From positions 1 through 43,553 of the forward strand of contig NZ_VSJJ01000010.1 in the NCBI RefSeq assembly GCF_008369405.1: a stretch of DNA of 43,553 nt, written 5' to 3'. Position numbers and translations under genes: made by a program. Shown here one piece after another: positions 1-9,487 of this stretch; position 1 is the stretch's first letter; the number at the start of each line of letters is the position of its first letter. Under the pieces are notes generated by a model, which was given only the letters and a program-made list of their open reading frames with translations, was not told where the DNA came from and did not search any database. Origin of the DNA: Streptococcus cristatus. GTDB taxonomy: Bacteria; Bacillota; Bacilli; Lactobacillales; Streptococcaceae.

Positions 1-31
1 CTTTATCGCTCTCCCAAGCGACAACTATATC

Positions 32-60
32 AGTATATCACCTATCTACTCCCTTGTCAA
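32..60 (-). promoter_or_regulatory. Strong leftward promoter at window edge
   Basis: Read on the minus strand, a perfect TTGACA (55..60) is followed after 17 bases by TATACT (32..37), with a TG one base upstream of the -10. This is the best sigma-A promoter in the window. Transcription would leave the window within about 25 bases, so the product is not visible. Strength and position suggest a stable RNA operon (rRNA or tRNA), which is inference. Confidence 0.8.
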
Positions 61-130
61 CACTTTTTTTGAAATTTTTTTATCTTTTCTTCCAACCCCC
101 TCTAAAACTACCTTTAACTCAATAACTTAA

Positions 131-166
131 AAGGGAAAGGCAACCTCTCCCTCTTACCTCTCCCTT
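131..166 (-). terminator. Probable terminator after the ligase-like gene
   Basis: Arms 131..140 and 157..166 are complementary at nine of ten positions. On the minus strand the second arm runs into four T residues. It lies about 150 bases past the stop codon of the glutamate-cysteine ligase-like gene, before the leftward promoter at 32..60. The T tract is short, so termination may be partial. The rest of 167..318 is AT-rich with no gene I can support. Confidence 0.5.
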
Positions 167-318
167 ATTCTCTATATCACCGTGCTGCTAAAGTCTTTTA
201 ATGCTCTAGCTACAATTAAATTCATTCAAATATACTCAAACTAGTATAATACACAGTCCAATCAATCACATAAAGAAATTTACTTCGACTTGCTATTAGA
301 AGTTAATAAGAAATTACT

Positions 319-1590
319 TTATCCCTCATTCATAAGCGGAAACAAGTAGCGCTCCTCCCCTTTTTTTCGTTTTTCCAAACCTTTAAAAGCTAATTGAAGG
401 AGATCGGATGCAAATGATTGAATAGAGTCTTGATCCGCTTGTGTTAACTCGATTTGAGAATACTTTCGGCGAAGATCTTTATAAGCACGACCTTCCAATT
501 TAAAGAAATCGCAATCCTTCAGATATGTAGTCACTTCCTCAAGGTTAGCTAACAAGCCTAAATGAAAGGCTGCTGGCGCGAAGGTTCTATTAAGAGGCTG
601 AGCGCAAGTGCTCCTAAATTCGATCGTTCCTCGCGTCGTCAAATCCTGATATTGGTAGCTTCTGTGATAATGAAAATCATCTGCACGAGGACTGACTAGG
701 CTTTCCTTGCCACTCAAATTGTATCCCTTGATTTGCCCCTGCTTTAGATACTCTCCAGCTGCAATAGGAGGGAAATAGTAGGTGTCACCCTCTCGCTCAA
801 CATTGAAAATGGCTGTATGATTTAAATAATTGAAAAAATCTTCCTCATCTTTGAAATCATGGGGATTAACACCGACATTTTCTACTAACAAGCCATGCAT
901 GGACTCTTCCCAGAAGCGGTCTCTCGAGATTCTAGTGTTGAAATCTTCTGTAAGTAATTCTGAATTGGCAAAAAGATAAGCTTTGGCAGCCTCGATTTGA
1001 TTAAAGGTGTTAATTACCTGTATGAAATTTGCCCGTGAAACATCTAACTGTACCTGGCTCCCACAGATATAGCTACCATAATCAGGATGGCGATGGAAGA
1101 AATCTCCTCCAATTTTTTCACTCAAAGTTAGATATTGCATTAACATTTGATAGCGGGGATATTTAACAGGACCATTATCATTCTCCTTCCAGAATGGATG
1201 TAAACCATGTCCCTGGAGTTCATGATGATTTTTGCGCAAAAACTTTTGAATGGCGTCTAGGTAATGATTAAAGTGTCTTTCGACTTCCTGAATCGTTTTC
1301 GCTTTTTCAAATGCGAACTCTAAAATATTGTAAGACACTTCAAAAAGTATCCGATCTTCGCTATCTGAAGCTTTTAATTGGATGGGATTGCCCTCTGAAT
1401 CCCTTCTTTCTACGATAAAGCCATAGTCTGAATTTAATCTTACTAATAGCTCCTTTGTTACACGAGTATCTGTCGCACCTCCCTGAAGATTCACAATCGG
1501 AAATTCTAACTCAATCCCAATGTACAAGTCTGGATTTTCTTTTATATTTGCCAAATAACGTTCTTTCAAAATAGCAATCGAATCTTGCAT
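319..1590 (-). CDS. Glutamate-cysteine ligase-like protein (GCS2 fold)
   Basis: The 423-residue product resembles ATP-dependent carboxylate-amine ligases of the glutamate-cysteine ligase family, which make gamma-glutamyl amides. The N-terminal IGIELEFPI stretch and the later GSQVQLDVS stretch are the kind of acidic strands that bind metal-ATP in this fold. No signal peptide or membrane segment is seen, so it is cytosolic. The start at 1590 is preceded by AAGGAG at a good distance. An upstream in-frame start at 1632 would overlap the ribosomal operon terminator. Only about 40 bases separate that terminator from the start codon and no promoter is evident, so expression may depend on read-through. 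The real substrate is unknown; it is not the GshF fusion usual in streptococci. Confidence 0.7.
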   Translation of the reverse strand: MQDSIAILKERYLANIKENPDLYIGIELEFPIVNLQGGATDTRVTKELLVRLNSDYGFIVERRDSEGNPIQLKASDSEDRILFEVSYNILEFAFEKAKTIQEVERHFNHYLDAIQKFLRKNHHELQGHGLHPFWKENDNGPVKYPRYQMLMQYLTLSEKIGGDFFHRHPDYGSYICGSQVQLDVSRANFIQVINTFNQIEAAKAYLFANSELLTEDFNTRISRDRFWEESMHGLLVENVGVNPHDFKDEEDFFNYLNHTAIFNVEREGDTYYFPPIAAGEYLKQGQIKGYNLSGKESLVSPRADDFHYHRSYQYQDLTTRGTIEFRSTCAQPLNRTFAPAAFHLGLLANLEEVTTYLKDCDFFKLEGRAYKDLRRKYSQIELTQADQDSIQSFASDLLQLAFKGLEKRKKGEERYLFPLMNEG

Positions 1591-1630
1591 TTCTTCTCCT
1601 TCCCTCAAGAAAGTTTTTCTTTTCCCATTC

Positions 1631-1685
1631 AAAAACGCCTGCTTACGAAATTGTTTTTCACTAAAAGCAATTTCGTAAACAAGCG
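1631..1685 (-). terminator. Terminator of the S10-spc-alpha operon
   Basis: Arms 1636..1653 and 1668..1685 form an 18-bp stem (including a few G-T pairs) with a 14-base loop. On the minus strand the stem is followed directly by five T residues (1631..1635). It lies about 120 bases past the rplQ stop codon and fits an intrinsic terminator for the whole ribosomal operon. Confidence 0.85.
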
Positions 1686-1715
1686 TCTACCCTTTCATCA
1701 TGATGATGAGTGTTC

Positions 1716-1737
1716 CCGCTAGGAAAAATCCTAGCGG
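1716..1737 (-). other. Perfect 8-bp hairpin in rplQ 3' region
   Basis: CCGCTAGG at 1716..1723 and CCTAGCGG at 1730..1737 form a perfect stem around a six-base loop. It has no T tract, so it is not a terminator on its own. An outer GTCTACC/GGGTAGAC pairing flanks it. It may protect the 3' end of the operon mRNA upstream of the true terminator. Confidence 0.5.
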
Positions 1738-1803
1738 TAGACCAGAGCTAGACTAAGAGTATAAGAACTCCATCATCATAACACTCAACAAAATTGATAA
1801 AAA

Positions 1804-2190
1804 TTATACTAATTCAATAATTGCCATTGGCGCAGCATCCCCACGGCGTGGTTCAGTCTTAAGAATACGAGTGTATCCACCATTGCGCTCAGCATAGCGA
1901 GGTGCCAATTCAGAGAATAATTTTTGAAGAGCTGTAGTTGTAGTGTATTTGTTAGTCTCTTCATTGTAGTTTTCTGATGCAATTTCGTTACGTACAAAAG
2001 CTGCTGCTTGACGACGAGCATGCAAGTCACCACGTTTACCAAGAGTAATCATTTTTTCAACTGTTTTACGGATTTCTTTAGCACGAGCTTCAGTTGTTAC
2101 GATTGATTCATTGATAATCAAGTCAGTAGTCAAATCGCGAAGCATTGCTTTACGTTGTGAGCTAGTGCGTCCTAGTTTACGGTAAGCCAT
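1804..2190 (-). CDS. rplQ: 50S ribosomal protein L17
   Basis: The 128-residue protein matches bacterial L17 over its full length, from [18 protein letters not shown] to a C-terminal segment rich in RR and E residues. L17 binds 23S rRNA near the peptide exit. It is the last gene of the ribosomal operon, 11 bases after rpoA, with a strong AAAGGAGG site. A hairpin and a terminator follow it. Confidence 0.97.
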   Translation of the reverse strand: MAYRKLGRTSSQRKAMLRDLTTDLIINESIVTTEARAKEIRKTVEKMITLGKRGDLHARRQAAAFVRNEIASENYNEETNKYTTTTALQKLFSELAPRYAERNGGYTRILKTEPRRGDAAPMAIIELV

Positions 2191-2201
2191 GTATTCCTCC
2201 T

Positions 2202-3140
2202 TTATTTATCGTTTCTTAACCCAAGACCAAGGTCAGCAAGTTTAACTTTAACTTCTTCAAGACTCTTGCGGCCCAAGTTACGAACTTTCATCATTTCAGG
2301 CTCTGATTTTTCTGTCAAATCAAAGACAGTATTAATTCCTGCGCGTTTTAGACAGTTGTATGAACGAACTGATAAATCCAATTCTTCAATAGTACGTTCC
2401 AAAATGCGATCATCTGAAGATTTTTCTGCTTCCTTCATCACATCAGTTGAAATAGCAACTTCTGTCAAATCAGTGAAGAGGTTCAGATGCTCTGTCAGGA
2501 TACGAGCTGATAGTCCCAAAGCGTCTTCGGGAATAATCGTTCCATTCGTTAAAATTTCAAGGGTAAGTTTATCAAAACCATCGTTGCTACCAACACGAGC
2601 TGGTTCAACCTGGTAATTTACTTTTGTCACAGGCGTATAGATAGAATCTACCGCAAGTGTGCCTACTGGTGCATCATCTTTTTTATTTTCGTCAGCTGGC
2701 ACATATCCACGACCGCTATTCACAGCCATTTTCGCTTTAAAGCGAGCACCTTCACTGATTGTAAAGAGATAATGATCAGGGTTTACAATTTCGATATCAC
2801 TGTCTGTCAAAATGTCTCCAGCAGTTACTTCTGCAGGACCTTCAACATCCAATTCAATCATCTTTTCGTCTTGGACGTAAGATTTTACAGCAATCCCCTT
2901 GATGTTCAGAATAATCTGCATAACATCTTCACGGACCCCAGAAATCGTATCAAATTCGTGCAATACTCCTTCAATGTTGATAGAAGTCACTGCTGCACCT
3001 GGAAGTGAGGCGAGAAGTACACGACGAAGCGAATTTCCAAGTGTTGTACCGTAACCGCGTTCTAGCGGCTCAACTACAAACTTGCCATAATTTTTATTTT
3101 CATCAATTTTTGTTATATTTGGTTTTTCAAACTCAATCAT
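2202..3140 (-). CDS. rpoA: RNA polymerase alpha subunit
   Basis: The 312-residue subunit nucleates assembly of core RNA polymerase. The N-terminal domain (about 1-230) carries the dimerisation helix [18 protein letters not shown]. After a linker, the C-terminal domain (about 245-312) has the [13 protein letters not shown] helix, whose Arg contacts UP-element DNA and activators. Length is normal for firmicutes. It sits between rpsK and rplQ, as in other bacteria, so polymerase and ribosome synthesis are coupled. Confidence 0.98.
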   Translation of the reverse strand: MIEFEKPNITKIDENKNYGKFVVEPLERGYGTTLGNSLRRVLLASLPGAAVTSINIEGVLHEFDTISGVREDVMQIILNIKGIAVKSYVQDEKMIELDVEGPAEVTAGDILTDSDIEIVNPDHYLFTISEGARFKAKMAVNSGRGYVPADENKKDDAPVGTLAVDSIYTPVTKVNYQVEPARVGSNDGFDKLTLEILTNGTIIPEDALGLSARILTEHLNLFTDLTEVAISTDVMKEAEKSSDDRILERTIEELDLSVRSYNCLKRAGINTVFDLTEKSEPEMMKVRNLGRKSLEEVKVKLADLGLGLRNDK

Positions 3141-3185
3141 TTAGTTAACTCCCTCTTAAACGAAAAGCAGTGTAATTGTTTATGA

Positions 3186-3569
3186 TTATACACGGCGACG
3201 TTTTGGAGGACGAGCACCATTGTGTGGCACAGGAGTCACATCACGAATAGCAGTTACTTCCAGACCAGCTGCAGCAAGTGCACGAATAGCTGACTCACGA
3301 CCAGAACCTGGACCTTTAACTGTAACTTCAACTGATTTAAGACCGTGTTCTTGTGCAGACTTAGCAGCTGCTTCAGATGCCATTTGGGCAGCAAATGGTG
3401 TAGATTTACGAGAACCTTTAAAACCAAGAGCACCAGCAGATGACCAAGCAATCGCGTTACCATGCACATCAGTAATCATAACAATAGTGTTATTAAATGT
3501 AGCGTGAATATGTGCAATACCAGATTCGATATTTTTCTTCACACGACGTTTACGTGTTGGTTTAGCCAA
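3186..3569 (-). CDS. rpsK: 30S ribosomal protein S11
   Basis: The 127-residue protein binds 16S rRNA on the platform of the small subunit. [15 protein letters not shown] in the N-terminal half and the basic [13 protein letters not shown] tail are diagnostic. It follows rpsM by 17 bases and precedes rpoA by 45 bases, the usual alpha-operon arrangement. Length is normal. Confidence 0.98.
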
Positions 3570-3586
3570 GACTTTTACCTCCTATA

Positions 3587-3952
3587 TTATTTTTTCTTAC
3601 CTGCAATCGCAACGGCTTTACCTTTACGAGTACGAGCATTGTTTTTAGTGTTTTGTCCACGGACAGGAAGTCCACGACGATGACGGATACCACGGTATGA
3701 ACCGATTTCCATCAAACGTTTGATGTTAAGGTTTACTTCACGACGAAGGTCACCTTCAACCTTGATTGCATCCACTTCGCGACGGATAGCGTCTTCTTGA
3801 TCTGATGTCAAATCTTTGACACGGATATCTTCTGAGATTCCAGCTGCAGCCAAAATTTTCTTAGAAGTTGGAAGTCCGATACCATACACGTAAGTAAGTG
3901 AAACGACTACACGTTTGTCATTTGGAATGTCAACTCCAGCAATACGAGCCAT
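3587..3952 (-). CDS. rpsM: 30S ribosomal protein S13
   Basis: The 121-residue protein sits in the head of the 30S subunit and bridges to the 50S subunit and P-site tRNA. A helix-hairpin-helix-like segment near [12 protein letters not shown] and the basic C-terminal tail with [11 protein letters not shown] identify it. It lies between rpmJ and rpsK with short spacing. Confidence 0.98.
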   Translation of the reverse strand: MARIAGVDIPNDKRVVVSLTYVYGIGLPTSKKILAAAGISEDIRVKDLTSDQEDAIRREVDAIKVEGDLRREVNLNIKRLMEIGSYRGIRHRRGLPVRGQNTKNNARTRKGKAVAIAGKKK

Positions 3953-3969
3953 GTTTTCTCCTTTCTATC

Positions 3970-4086
3970 TTATCCTTGACGTTGTTTGTGTTTTGGATTT
4001 GCTGGGCAAATTACCATAACACGGCCATTACGACGAATAACTTTACAGTATTCGCAAATTGGTTTGACCGATGGTCTTACTTTCAT
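3970..4086 (-). CDS. rpmJ: 50S ribosomal protein L36, zinc type
   Basis: A 38-residue reading frame starting [14 protein letters not shown] and ending KHKQRQG encodes L36. The Cys-X2-Cys, a further Cys and a His form the zinc ribbon of the C+ type. It fills the gap between infA and rpsM exactly as in other firmicutes. It was found by direct reading because it is so short. Confidence 0.96.
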
Positions 4087-4110
4087 TTCTTATCCCTCCA
4101 AGTTTTTCGA

Positions 4111-4329
4111 TTATTTAAAGCGGTAAGTGATCCGTCCACGTGTCAAATCATAAGGACTCATCTCGACAGTAACACGATCTCCCGCTAAAATACGAATATA
4201 GTTTTTACGAATTTTACCAGAAACTGTTGCTAAAATCTGATGTCCATTTTCAAGTTCAACCGTAAACATTGCGTTCGGCATCGTATCAACTACTTTGCCT
4301 TCGACTTCAATCACATCGTCTTTTGCCAC
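4111..4329 (-). CDS. infA: Translation initiation factor IF-1
   Basis: The 72-residue OB-fold protein binds the ribosomal A site during initiation. [21 protein letters not shown] and the [10 protein letters not shown]-terminus are typical. The start is a GTG at 4327..4329 preceded by GGAGG; this gives the standard 72-residue length, whereas an upstream ATG at 4371 would add 14 residues not found in the family. A GTG start may limit translation. The 116-base gap from adk has no clear promoter. Confidence 0.96.
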   Translation of the reverse strand: MAKDDVIEVEGKVVDTMPNAMFTVELENGHQILATVSGKIRKNYIRILAGDRVTVEMSPYDLTRGRITYRFK

Positions 4330-4445
4330 GCAAAAGCACCTCCCTAAATTTCGATAGATTCCTCTGAGCACAGAGGTAACAATTATAAGTCAGACTAACT
4401 CATTGTATCACTACTTGTCAAATATTGCAAGCGGGAAAAACACTT

Positions 4446-5084
4446 TTATTTTAAATTTGACAAGACTTTTTCGATATCTGAGAAAACTGCCTCAATCTCT
4501 TGATTGCCCTGAATGTCGTGAACGAGTCCTTGAGAACGGTAATGATCAATAATTGGTTGACCTTGAGCGATATTAACATCCAGACGACGTTTTACTGTTT
4601 CAGGTTTGTCGTCTTCACGTTGATAGTAATCTTCTTCTTTGTAATCCACTGGTGGGTTGAAAACTTTATGGAAGGTTTCCCCTGTTTCGCGGTGGATAAT
4701 CCGTCCACTCAAACGTTCTAACAAACTATCTGGATTTACTTCGATATTGATAACTGCGTCAAGTTGGATGCCTAGATCCGCAAGGATTTTATCCAAAGCA
4801 TGTGCTTGATCAATTGTCCGTGGATAACCGTCCAACAAGAAACCTGTTTCTTTAATATCATCTTGTGCCAAGCGCTCTTTCACGATTCCGTTTGTCACTT
4901 CATCTGGCACCAACTCTCCTTTAGAAATGTAGGATTTCGCTAAAACACCCATTTCTGTTTCATTGGCCATAGCAGCACGGAACATATCCCCAGTTGAAAT
5001 ATGTGCCACGTGGAATTGTTCCACAATTTTGGCTGCTTGTGTTCCCTTGCCTGCACCTGGCAAGCCCATAATCAAAAGATTCAT
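4446..5084 (-). CDS. adk: Adenylate kinase
   Basis: The 212-residue enzyme interconverts ATP + AMP and 2 ADP. The P-loop [10 protein letters not shown] is at residues 7-16, followed by the AMP-binding STGDMFR and the DGYPRT motif. The LID domain (about 121-160) has no cysteines, so it is the non-zinc type found in streptococci. It lies between secY and infA, and a hairpin just after secY (5157..5175) could reduce its transcription relative to the ribosomal genes. Confidence 0.97.
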   Translation of the reverse strand: MNLLIMGLPGAGKGTQAAKIVEQFHVAHISTGDMFRAAMANETEMGVLAKSYISKGELVPDEVTNGIVKERLAQDDIKETGFLLDGYPRTIDQAHALDKILADLGIQLDAVINIEVNPDSLLERLSGRIIHRETGETFHKVFNPPVDYKEEDYYQREDDKPETVKRRLDVNIAQGQPIIDHYRSQGLVHDIQGNQEIEAVFSDIEKVLSNLK

Positions 5085-5156
5085 GTTTTGTCTCCTTTTT
5101 TGTTTTTAAAGCAATCTATTAAAACACTTAATAAACTTTTTTAAAAACAAAATAGA

Positions 5157-5175
5157 AGGTTGACTAAGTCAACCT
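5157..5175 (-). terminator. Intercistronic hairpin after secY, possible attenuator
   Basis: AGGTTGA at 5157..5163 pairs with TCAACCT at 5169..5175, extended by flanking A-T pairs. On the minus strand a T-rich stretch follows. It starts 5 bases past the secY stop codon and precedes adk. It could partly terminate transcription and set the ratio between the ribosomal genes and adk-infA. Confidence 0.5.
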
Positions 5176-5179
5176 ATTT

Positions 5180-6490
5180 CTATTCTGTTGTAGTATCCAT
5201 AAATCCGATATACTTACGCTTCAGAAGGTAACCTTCCAACTGTTTCATCCCTTCAATACCAGTCGAAATGATGATAAGAAGACTAGTTCCTCCAAGAGCA
5301 ACTGCATCGGTCAGACCGAAAAGATCTTTGGCTAGGATCGGAATGATTGTAATAATCCCTAAGAATAGCGATCCAACTGTCGCCAAACGGCGAAGCAATT
5401 TAGACATATATTCTTCCGTTCCCTTACCTGGACGAACACCTGGGATGTAGGCTCCACTCTTTTGTAAATTCTCTGCTGTCTTTTCAGGATTAATTTGTAC
5501 AAATGTATAAAAGAAAGTAAAGAGAATAATCAAGAGTGCATAGGTAAACATACCACTGATGGTTGTAGTCGCCAGAAGCGCCTGTGCCGTCCGAACCCAG
5601 GATGCGTTATAGCCCATAGCACTTACAAATTGGAAGATAGCTGCTGGAGCAGCTGTAATCGAACTTGCAAAGATAACTGGGATAACACCAGCAGGATTCA
5701 CTTTTAACGGTAGGTAGGAACTTGAAGGGGCACCTTGAGCAATCTTCGTATATTGAATTGGAATTTTGTACTCAGCTTGTTGCACAAAGGTTGTGAAATA
5801 GATAATCACCAAAACTGCAACAATTAAAATGCCAACGAAAATCAAAGACGAATTGAGTCGATCGCTCGGGATATTAACAAAGTAATCTTCATAGATCCCT
5901 TTGATCATACCAGGAATACCAGATACAATCCCTGCAAAGATAATCATGGATACACCATTACCATAACCCTTATCTGTGATTTGCTCTCCTAACCAGGTCA
6001 CAATAACTGAACCTGTCGTGAGGAGGGCACCAATCAAAAGATAGGTTTGCCAATTTGGATTCGCTACTAGTTTGGTTCTTGACAAAGTCGCAAATCCAGC
6101 TGTAATCCCGATGGATTGGACAAATGCCAATACCAGGGAAATATAGCGAGTTGCTTGATTAAGCTTTCTCCGTCCTACTTCCCCTTGCTTGCCCCACTCT
6201 ACAAATTTTGGAAGCAAATCCATTTGCAAGAGCTGAACCACGATTGAAGCCGTGATATAGGGACTAACCCCAAGGGCAAAAACAGAGAAGTTACGCATGG
6301 CATTCCCAGAAACCAAACTAAGCATGTTTAAGAAAGGTAAATCGCTTAAACTATTCAATGCTTTCGCATTAATTCCTGGAACGGTTATAGTTGTACCAAT
6401 ACGGAAAACTAAGATGATGAACAGTGTGAACAAAATCTTAGACCGTACTTGTTTTATTTTAAGTGCGTCTTTTAATAGCTTGAAAAACAT
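5180..6490 (-). CDS. secY: Sec translocase channel subunit SecY
   Basis: The 436-residue membrane protein forms the protein-conducting channel with SecE and SecG. Ten hydrophobic segments are spread along it. The N-terminus MFFKLLKDALKIKQVRSKI and the plug-region TVPGINAKAL are typical, as is the cytoplasmic RPGKGTEEYMSKLLRR loop. It follows rplO by 12 bases as in nearly all bacteria. It is the housekeeping SecY, not the accessory SecY2 of the serine-rich adhesin locus. Confidence 0.98.
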   Translation of the reverse strand: MFFKLLKDALKIKQVRSKILFTLFIILVFRIGTTITVPGINAKALNSLSDLPFLNMLSLVSGNAMRNFSVFALGVSPYITASIVVQLLQMDLLPKFVEWGKQGEVGRRKLNQATRYISLVLAFVQSIGITAGFATLSRTKLVANPNWQTYLLIGALLTTGSVIVTWLGEQITDKGYGNGVSMIIFAGIVSGIPGMIKGIYEDYFVNIPSDRLNSSLIFVGILIVAVLVIIYFTTFVQQAEYKIPIQYTKIAQGAPSSSYLPLKVNPAGVIPVIFASSITAAPAAIFQFVSAMGYNASWVRTAQALLATTTISGMFTYALLIILFTFFYTFVQINPEKTAENLQKSGAYIPGVRPGKGTEEYMSKLLRRLATVGSLFLGIITIIPILAKDLFGLTDAVALGGTSLLIIISTGIEGMKQLEGYLLKRKYIGFMDTTTE

Positions 6491-6502
6491 AGGTCACCTC
6501 TC

Positions 6503-6943
6503 TTAGATGACTTCGACTGAACCACCTTTAGCAGTGATAGCTTCTTCAGCTGATTTAGAGAATTTAGCTGCTTTAACAGTCAACTTCTTAGTCAATTCTC
6601 CGTTACCAAGAATCTTAACACCAGATTTTTCAGCTTTTACAATACCTGCTTCGATGAGAACCACTGGAGTTACTTCTGCACCATCTTCGAAAAGATTTAA
6701 TTGGTCAAGGTTAACAATCGCGTATTCTTTACGGTTTACATTCAAGAAACCACGTTTTGGTACACGACGGAACAATGGAGTTTGTCCACCTTCAAAACCA
6801 AGACGAACACCACCACCGCTACGTGCTTTTTGACCTTTTTGACCGCGACCAGAAGTTTTACCGTTACCTGATGATGTACCGCGACCTACACGGTTGCGAA
6901 CTTTACGTGAACCTGCAGCAGGTTGTAATTCATGAAGTTTCAT
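6503..6943 (-). CDS. rplO: 50S ribosomal protein L15
   Basis: The 146-residue protein starts [14 protein letters not shown] and has the glycine/arginine-rich N-terminal extension ([18 protein letters not shown]) that threads into 23S rRNA. The start at 6943 gives the family length; an in-frame start at 6982 would add residues not seen in L15. It is preceded by a 155-base gap containing two strong hairpins. Confidence 0.97.
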   Translation of the reverse strand: MKLHELQPAAGSRKVRNRVGRGTSSGNGKTSGRGQKGQKARSGGGVRLGFEGGQTPLFRRVPKRGFLNVNRKEYAIVNLDQLNLFEDGAEVTPVVLIEAGIVKAEKSGVKILGNGELTKKLTVKAAKFSKSAEEAITAKGGSVEVI

Positions 6944-6981
6944 TATATTATTTCTCCTCTTTTGTAAAATGCTAGCGCTCA

Positions 6982-7006
6982 TATAGGAGAAAAGGTGTCT
7001 CCTATA
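6982..7006 (-). other. Perfect 9-bp hairpin between rpmD and rplO
   Basis: TATAGGAGA at 6982..6990 pairs perfectly with TCTCCTATA at 6998..7006 across a seven-base loop. It has no T tract on the transcribed strand. It is one of two hairpins in the unusually long rpmD-rplO gap and probably acts in mRNA processing or stability. Confidence 0.6.
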
Positions 7007-7033
7007 TAAACTCGCCTATACATATATTTAGTT

Positions 7034-7065
7034 TTAGGGGCTGAGAAAGTTCTCAAATCCCCTAA
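7034..7065 (-). other. Second hairpin between rpmD and rplO
   Basis: TTAGGGG at 7034..7040 pairs with CCCCTAA at 7059..7065, and an inner GAGAA/TTCTC pairing extends the structure. It lies about 35 bases after the rpmD stop codon. No T tract follows, so transcription should continue into rplO. Confidence 0.55.
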
Positions 7066-7098
7066 TGTATCTTAATAAAAGTTATTCAGCTAACCAGC

Positions 7099-7281
7099 CT
7101 ACTTAACTTCTTCAACAGTTACCAAGTGAGATACAGCAGTAATCATACCGCGTACTGCTGGGTTATCTTCTTTGATAACTGAGCTGTTCAATTTGCCAAG
7201 TCCAAGTGCTACAACAGTTTTACGTTGTGACGGAATGCGTCCGATTGGAGACTTAGTCAAAGTAATTTTAATTTGAGCCAT
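7099..7281 (-). CDS. rpmD: 50S ribosomal protein L30
   Basis: The 60-residue protein starts [20 protein letters not shown], the standard L30 N-terminus. An upstream in-frame start at 7335 would lie inside rpsE and is not used in the family; the start at 7281 has an AAGGGG site. L30 binds 23S rRNA. It follows rpsE by 13 bases. Confidence 0.97.
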   Translation of the reverse strand: MAQIKITLTKSPIGRIPSQRKTVVALGLGKLNSSVIKEDNPAVRGMITAVSHLVTVEEVK

Positions 7282-7294
7282 GAGTTCCCCTTTC

Positions 7295-7789
7295 TTAAGC
7301 CAAGTCAGAAACTGAAATACCACGAAGAGCAGCAACTTCTTCAGCGCGTTTAAGTTGTTTCAAACCTTCAACAGTTGCGCGAACGATGTTGACTGGAGTG
7401 TTTGAACCAAGTGATTTAGATGTAATATCTGCCACACCTGCCAATTCGATGACGGCACGAACAGCACCACCAGCAGCAACTCCAGAACCTTCAACAGCTG
7501 GCTTAAGCAATACTTTCGCTCCACCAAATTCTGAAAGAACTTCGTGAGGAATAGTTGTACCAACCATTGGGACTTCGATCAAGTTTTTCTTCGCATCTTC
7601 AACTGCTTTACGGATAGCTTCTGGTACTTCTTGAGCTTTACCAGTACCGAAACCAACACGACCGTTGCGGTCACCAACTACTACAAGAGCTGCAAAACGA
7701 AGACGACGTCCACCTTTAACAACTTTAGTAACACGGTTGACAGCAACTAAGCGTTCTTCAAGTTCAACTGCATTGTCTTTAAATGCCAT
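7295..7789 (-). CDS. rpsE: 30S ribosomal protein S5
   Basis: The 164-residue protein lies at the mRNA entrance and takes part in decoding fidelity. The N-terminal double-stranded-RNA-binding domain (about 10-75) holds [16 protein letters not shown]; the C-terminal half holds the S5 domain with [15 protein letters not shown]. Length and position between rplR and rpmD are standard. Confidence 0.98.
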   Translation of the reverse strand: MAFKDNAVELEERLVAVNRVTKVVKGGRRLRFAALVVVGDRNGRVGFGTGKAQEVPEAIRKAVEDAKKNLIEVPMVGTTIPHEVLSEFGGAKVLLKPAVEGSGVAAGGAVRAVIELAGVADITSKSLGSNTPVNIVRATVEGLKQLKRAEEVAALRGISVSDLA

Positions 7790-7807
7790 TTTCTAGTGTC
7801 CTCCCTA

Positions 7808-8164
7808 TTAGAATTTCAATCCGTTTTCACGAGCTGCATCAGCCAAAGCTTTTACACGTCCGTGATAGAGATATCCACCGCGGTCAAACACCACTTCAGA
7901 AATACCTTTAGCAACTGCACGTTCTGCAACGAGTTTACCTACAACAACGGCTTGTTCAGTTTTAGTTCCTTTTGAAACTTCTTTGTCAAGAGTTGAAGCG
8001 CTTGCGAGCGTTACACCCGCTACGTCATCAATCACTTGAGCGTAGATGCCTGTATTAGAACGGAATACGTTCAAACGTGGGCGATCAGCAGTTCCAGAGA
8101 GTTTTCCGCGAACGCGACGGTGGCGTTTTTGGCGGATTTTATTTTTATCTGGTTTCGTAATCAC
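7808..8164 (-). CDS. rplR: 50S ribosomal protein L18
   Basis: The 118-residue protein binds 5S rRNA in the central protuberance. The basic N-terminus [19 protein letters not shown] and the C-terminal [18 protein letters not shown] are diagnostic. The start is a GTG at 8162..8164, seven bases after GAGGTG. A second GTG nine bases upstream lies within that binding site and is less likely. The gap to rplF is 85 bases with no clear signal. Confidence 0.96.
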   Translation of the reverse strand: MITKPDKNKIRQKRHRRVRGKLSGTADRPRLNVFRSNTGIYAQVIDDVAGVTLASASTLDKEVSKGTKTEQAVVVGKLVAERAVAKGISEVVFDRGGYLYHGRVKALADAARENGLKF

Positions 8165-8249
8165 AATTTTCACCTCTTATTATTATTGACGTGCCTCAGC
8201 ACAAAATCGGAAAATAAACTGGCTGGCTGAAATCATCAGCCAATCAAGA

Positions 8250-8786
8250 TTATTTACCAGTTTTACCTTCTTTACGGCGAACGAATTCACCAACGTAACG
8301 GATACCTTTACCTTTGTAAGGTTCTGGTGCACGAAGGCTACGTACATAAGCAGCTGTTTGACCAACCGCTTCTTTTGAAATTCCGCTAACAACGATTGTT
8401 GTTGGGTTTGGAAGTTCAAAAGTAATTCCTTCTGGAGCTTCAACTTCGTCTGGATGAGATTTACCAACAGCCAAGACAAGTTTATTCCCTTGAAGTTGTG
8501 CACGGTAACCAACCCCGCGCATTTCAAGTTCTTTCTTGAAGCCTTCTGATACACCAACAACCATGTTGTTAAGAAGGGCACGAGTAGTTCCGTGGATAGT
8601 TTTCATTTCTTTTGAATCGTTTGGACGGTGAAGAGTTACTTCAGTACCTTCCACACGGATTTCAATATCTTTTGAGAACTCACGAGTAAGTTCTCCTTTA
8701 GGTCCTTTTACAGTTACTACGTTGTCATTGTTAGTGAGTTCAACACCAGCAGGCAACACGATAACTTTATTACCAATACGTGACAT
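8250..8786 (-). CDS. rplF: 50S ribosomal protein L6
   Basis: The 178-residue protein consists of two repeated L6 domains and lies near the GTPase centre. [17 protein letters not shown] at the start and [21 protein letters not shown] near the end are the L6 signatures. A long gap (184 bases) separates it from rpsH upstream. Confidence 0.97.
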   Translation of the reverse strand: MSRIGNKVIVLPAGVELTNNDNVVTVKGPKGELTREFSKDIEIRVEGTEVTLHRPNDSKEMKTIHGTTRALLNNMVVGVSEGFKKELEMRGVGYRAQLQGNKLVLAVGKSHPDEVEAPEGITFELPNPTTIVVSGISKEAVGQTAAYVRSLRAPEPYKGKGIRYVGEFVRRKEGKTGK

Positions 8787-8970
8787 GTTTATTTTCTCCT
8801 GTTAGATTGTCAGGCCATGACGGCCAGTTTTCACGGGGTTAAATCGATTTCTCGATTAAAGGAACATTTAGGTTTCAATTCAAAGTGAATCTAGGCATCA
8901 TCTCGCAGGCATAACTTGAGTTAGGCAAAAGACGATAACGAATAGCCACAAAGAAATTGGGAGCTAAATA
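8787..8970 (-). other. Long rpsH-rplF gap with hairpins
   Basis: This 184-base gap has no supported gene. On the transcribed strand it holds AATCGA-GAAA-TCGATT (8842..8857), a perfect 6-bp stem with a GNRA-type tetraloop, and a GGCC...GGCC palindrome near 8815..8828. The ribosome-binding site of rplF is at its end. GNRA hairpins can cap processed mRNA or be protein sites; which applies is not known. Confidence 0.45.
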
Positions 8971-9369
8971 TTACCAAACGTAAGCGATAACTTCTCCACC
9001 AACATTCTTTTGGCGTGCTTCTTTATCAGTAAGCAAACCTTCAGATGTTGAAAGGATAGCAATTCCAAGTCCGTTCAAGACTTTTGGAAGATCTTCGCGT
9101 TTCTTGTAAACACGCAGACCTGGTTTCGAAACACGTTTCAAACCAGTGATAACTTTTTCACCATTTTGACCGTATTTAAGGAATACACGGATGATGCCTT
9201 GTTTGTCATCTTCGATGATTTCAACGTTTTTTACAAAACCTTCACGCTTCAGGATTTCAGCAATCCCTTTTTTGATATTTGATGCAGGTACTTCAAGTAC
9301 TTCGTGGTTCGCTTGGTTAGCGTTACGGATACGAGTCAAAAAGTCTGCAATTGGGTCAGTCATAACCAT
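8971..9369 (-). CDS. rpsH: 30S ribosomal protein S8
   Basis: The 132-residue protein binds the central domain of 16S rRNA and is a translational repressor of the spc operon in E. coli. [19 protein letters not shown] and the C-terminal [20 protein letters not shown] are standard. It is separated from rpsN by 213 bases, which hold a structured repeat and further hairpins. Confidence 0.98.
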   Translation of the reverse strand: MVMTDPIADFLTRIRNANQANHEVLEVPASNIKKGIAEILKREGFVKNVEIIEDDKQGIIRVFLKYGQNGEKVITGLKRVSKPGLRVYKKREDLPKVLNGLGIAILSTSEGLLTDKEARQKNVGGEVIAYVW

Positions 9370-9461
9370 TTTATATTTCTCCTCTTACTAGTAGTTTGCA
9401 AGTTGCACTTGCTAGTTAATGATTGAGCTGGGCTCAGATAGTATTGACACATTCAAATGAG

Positions 9462-9487
9462 AAAACTCTTATTTGAACACGAGCTAC
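9462..9487 (-). other. Hairpin beside the structured element
   Basis: TTCAAATGAG and the opposing CTCTTATTTGAA form a near-perfect inverted repeat at the downstream end (in transcription order) of the 9474..9576 element, partly overlapping it. Smaller hairpins (GCAAGT-GCA-ACTTGC near 9398..9412 and TGAGC/GCTCA near 9424..9436) follow. Together they make the rpsN-rpsH spacer highly structured. Confidence 0.4.

Noticed and set aside
1..318. tRNA or rRNA gene in the left-end gap
   Set aside because: No cloverleaf or rRNA-like sequence is visible; only a leftward promoter and a hairpin.
8787..8970. Third copy of the family 2 structured element in the rpsH-rplF gap
   Set aside because: It has hairpins, but neither the conserved ends nor the GCATCGCTCC core are present.
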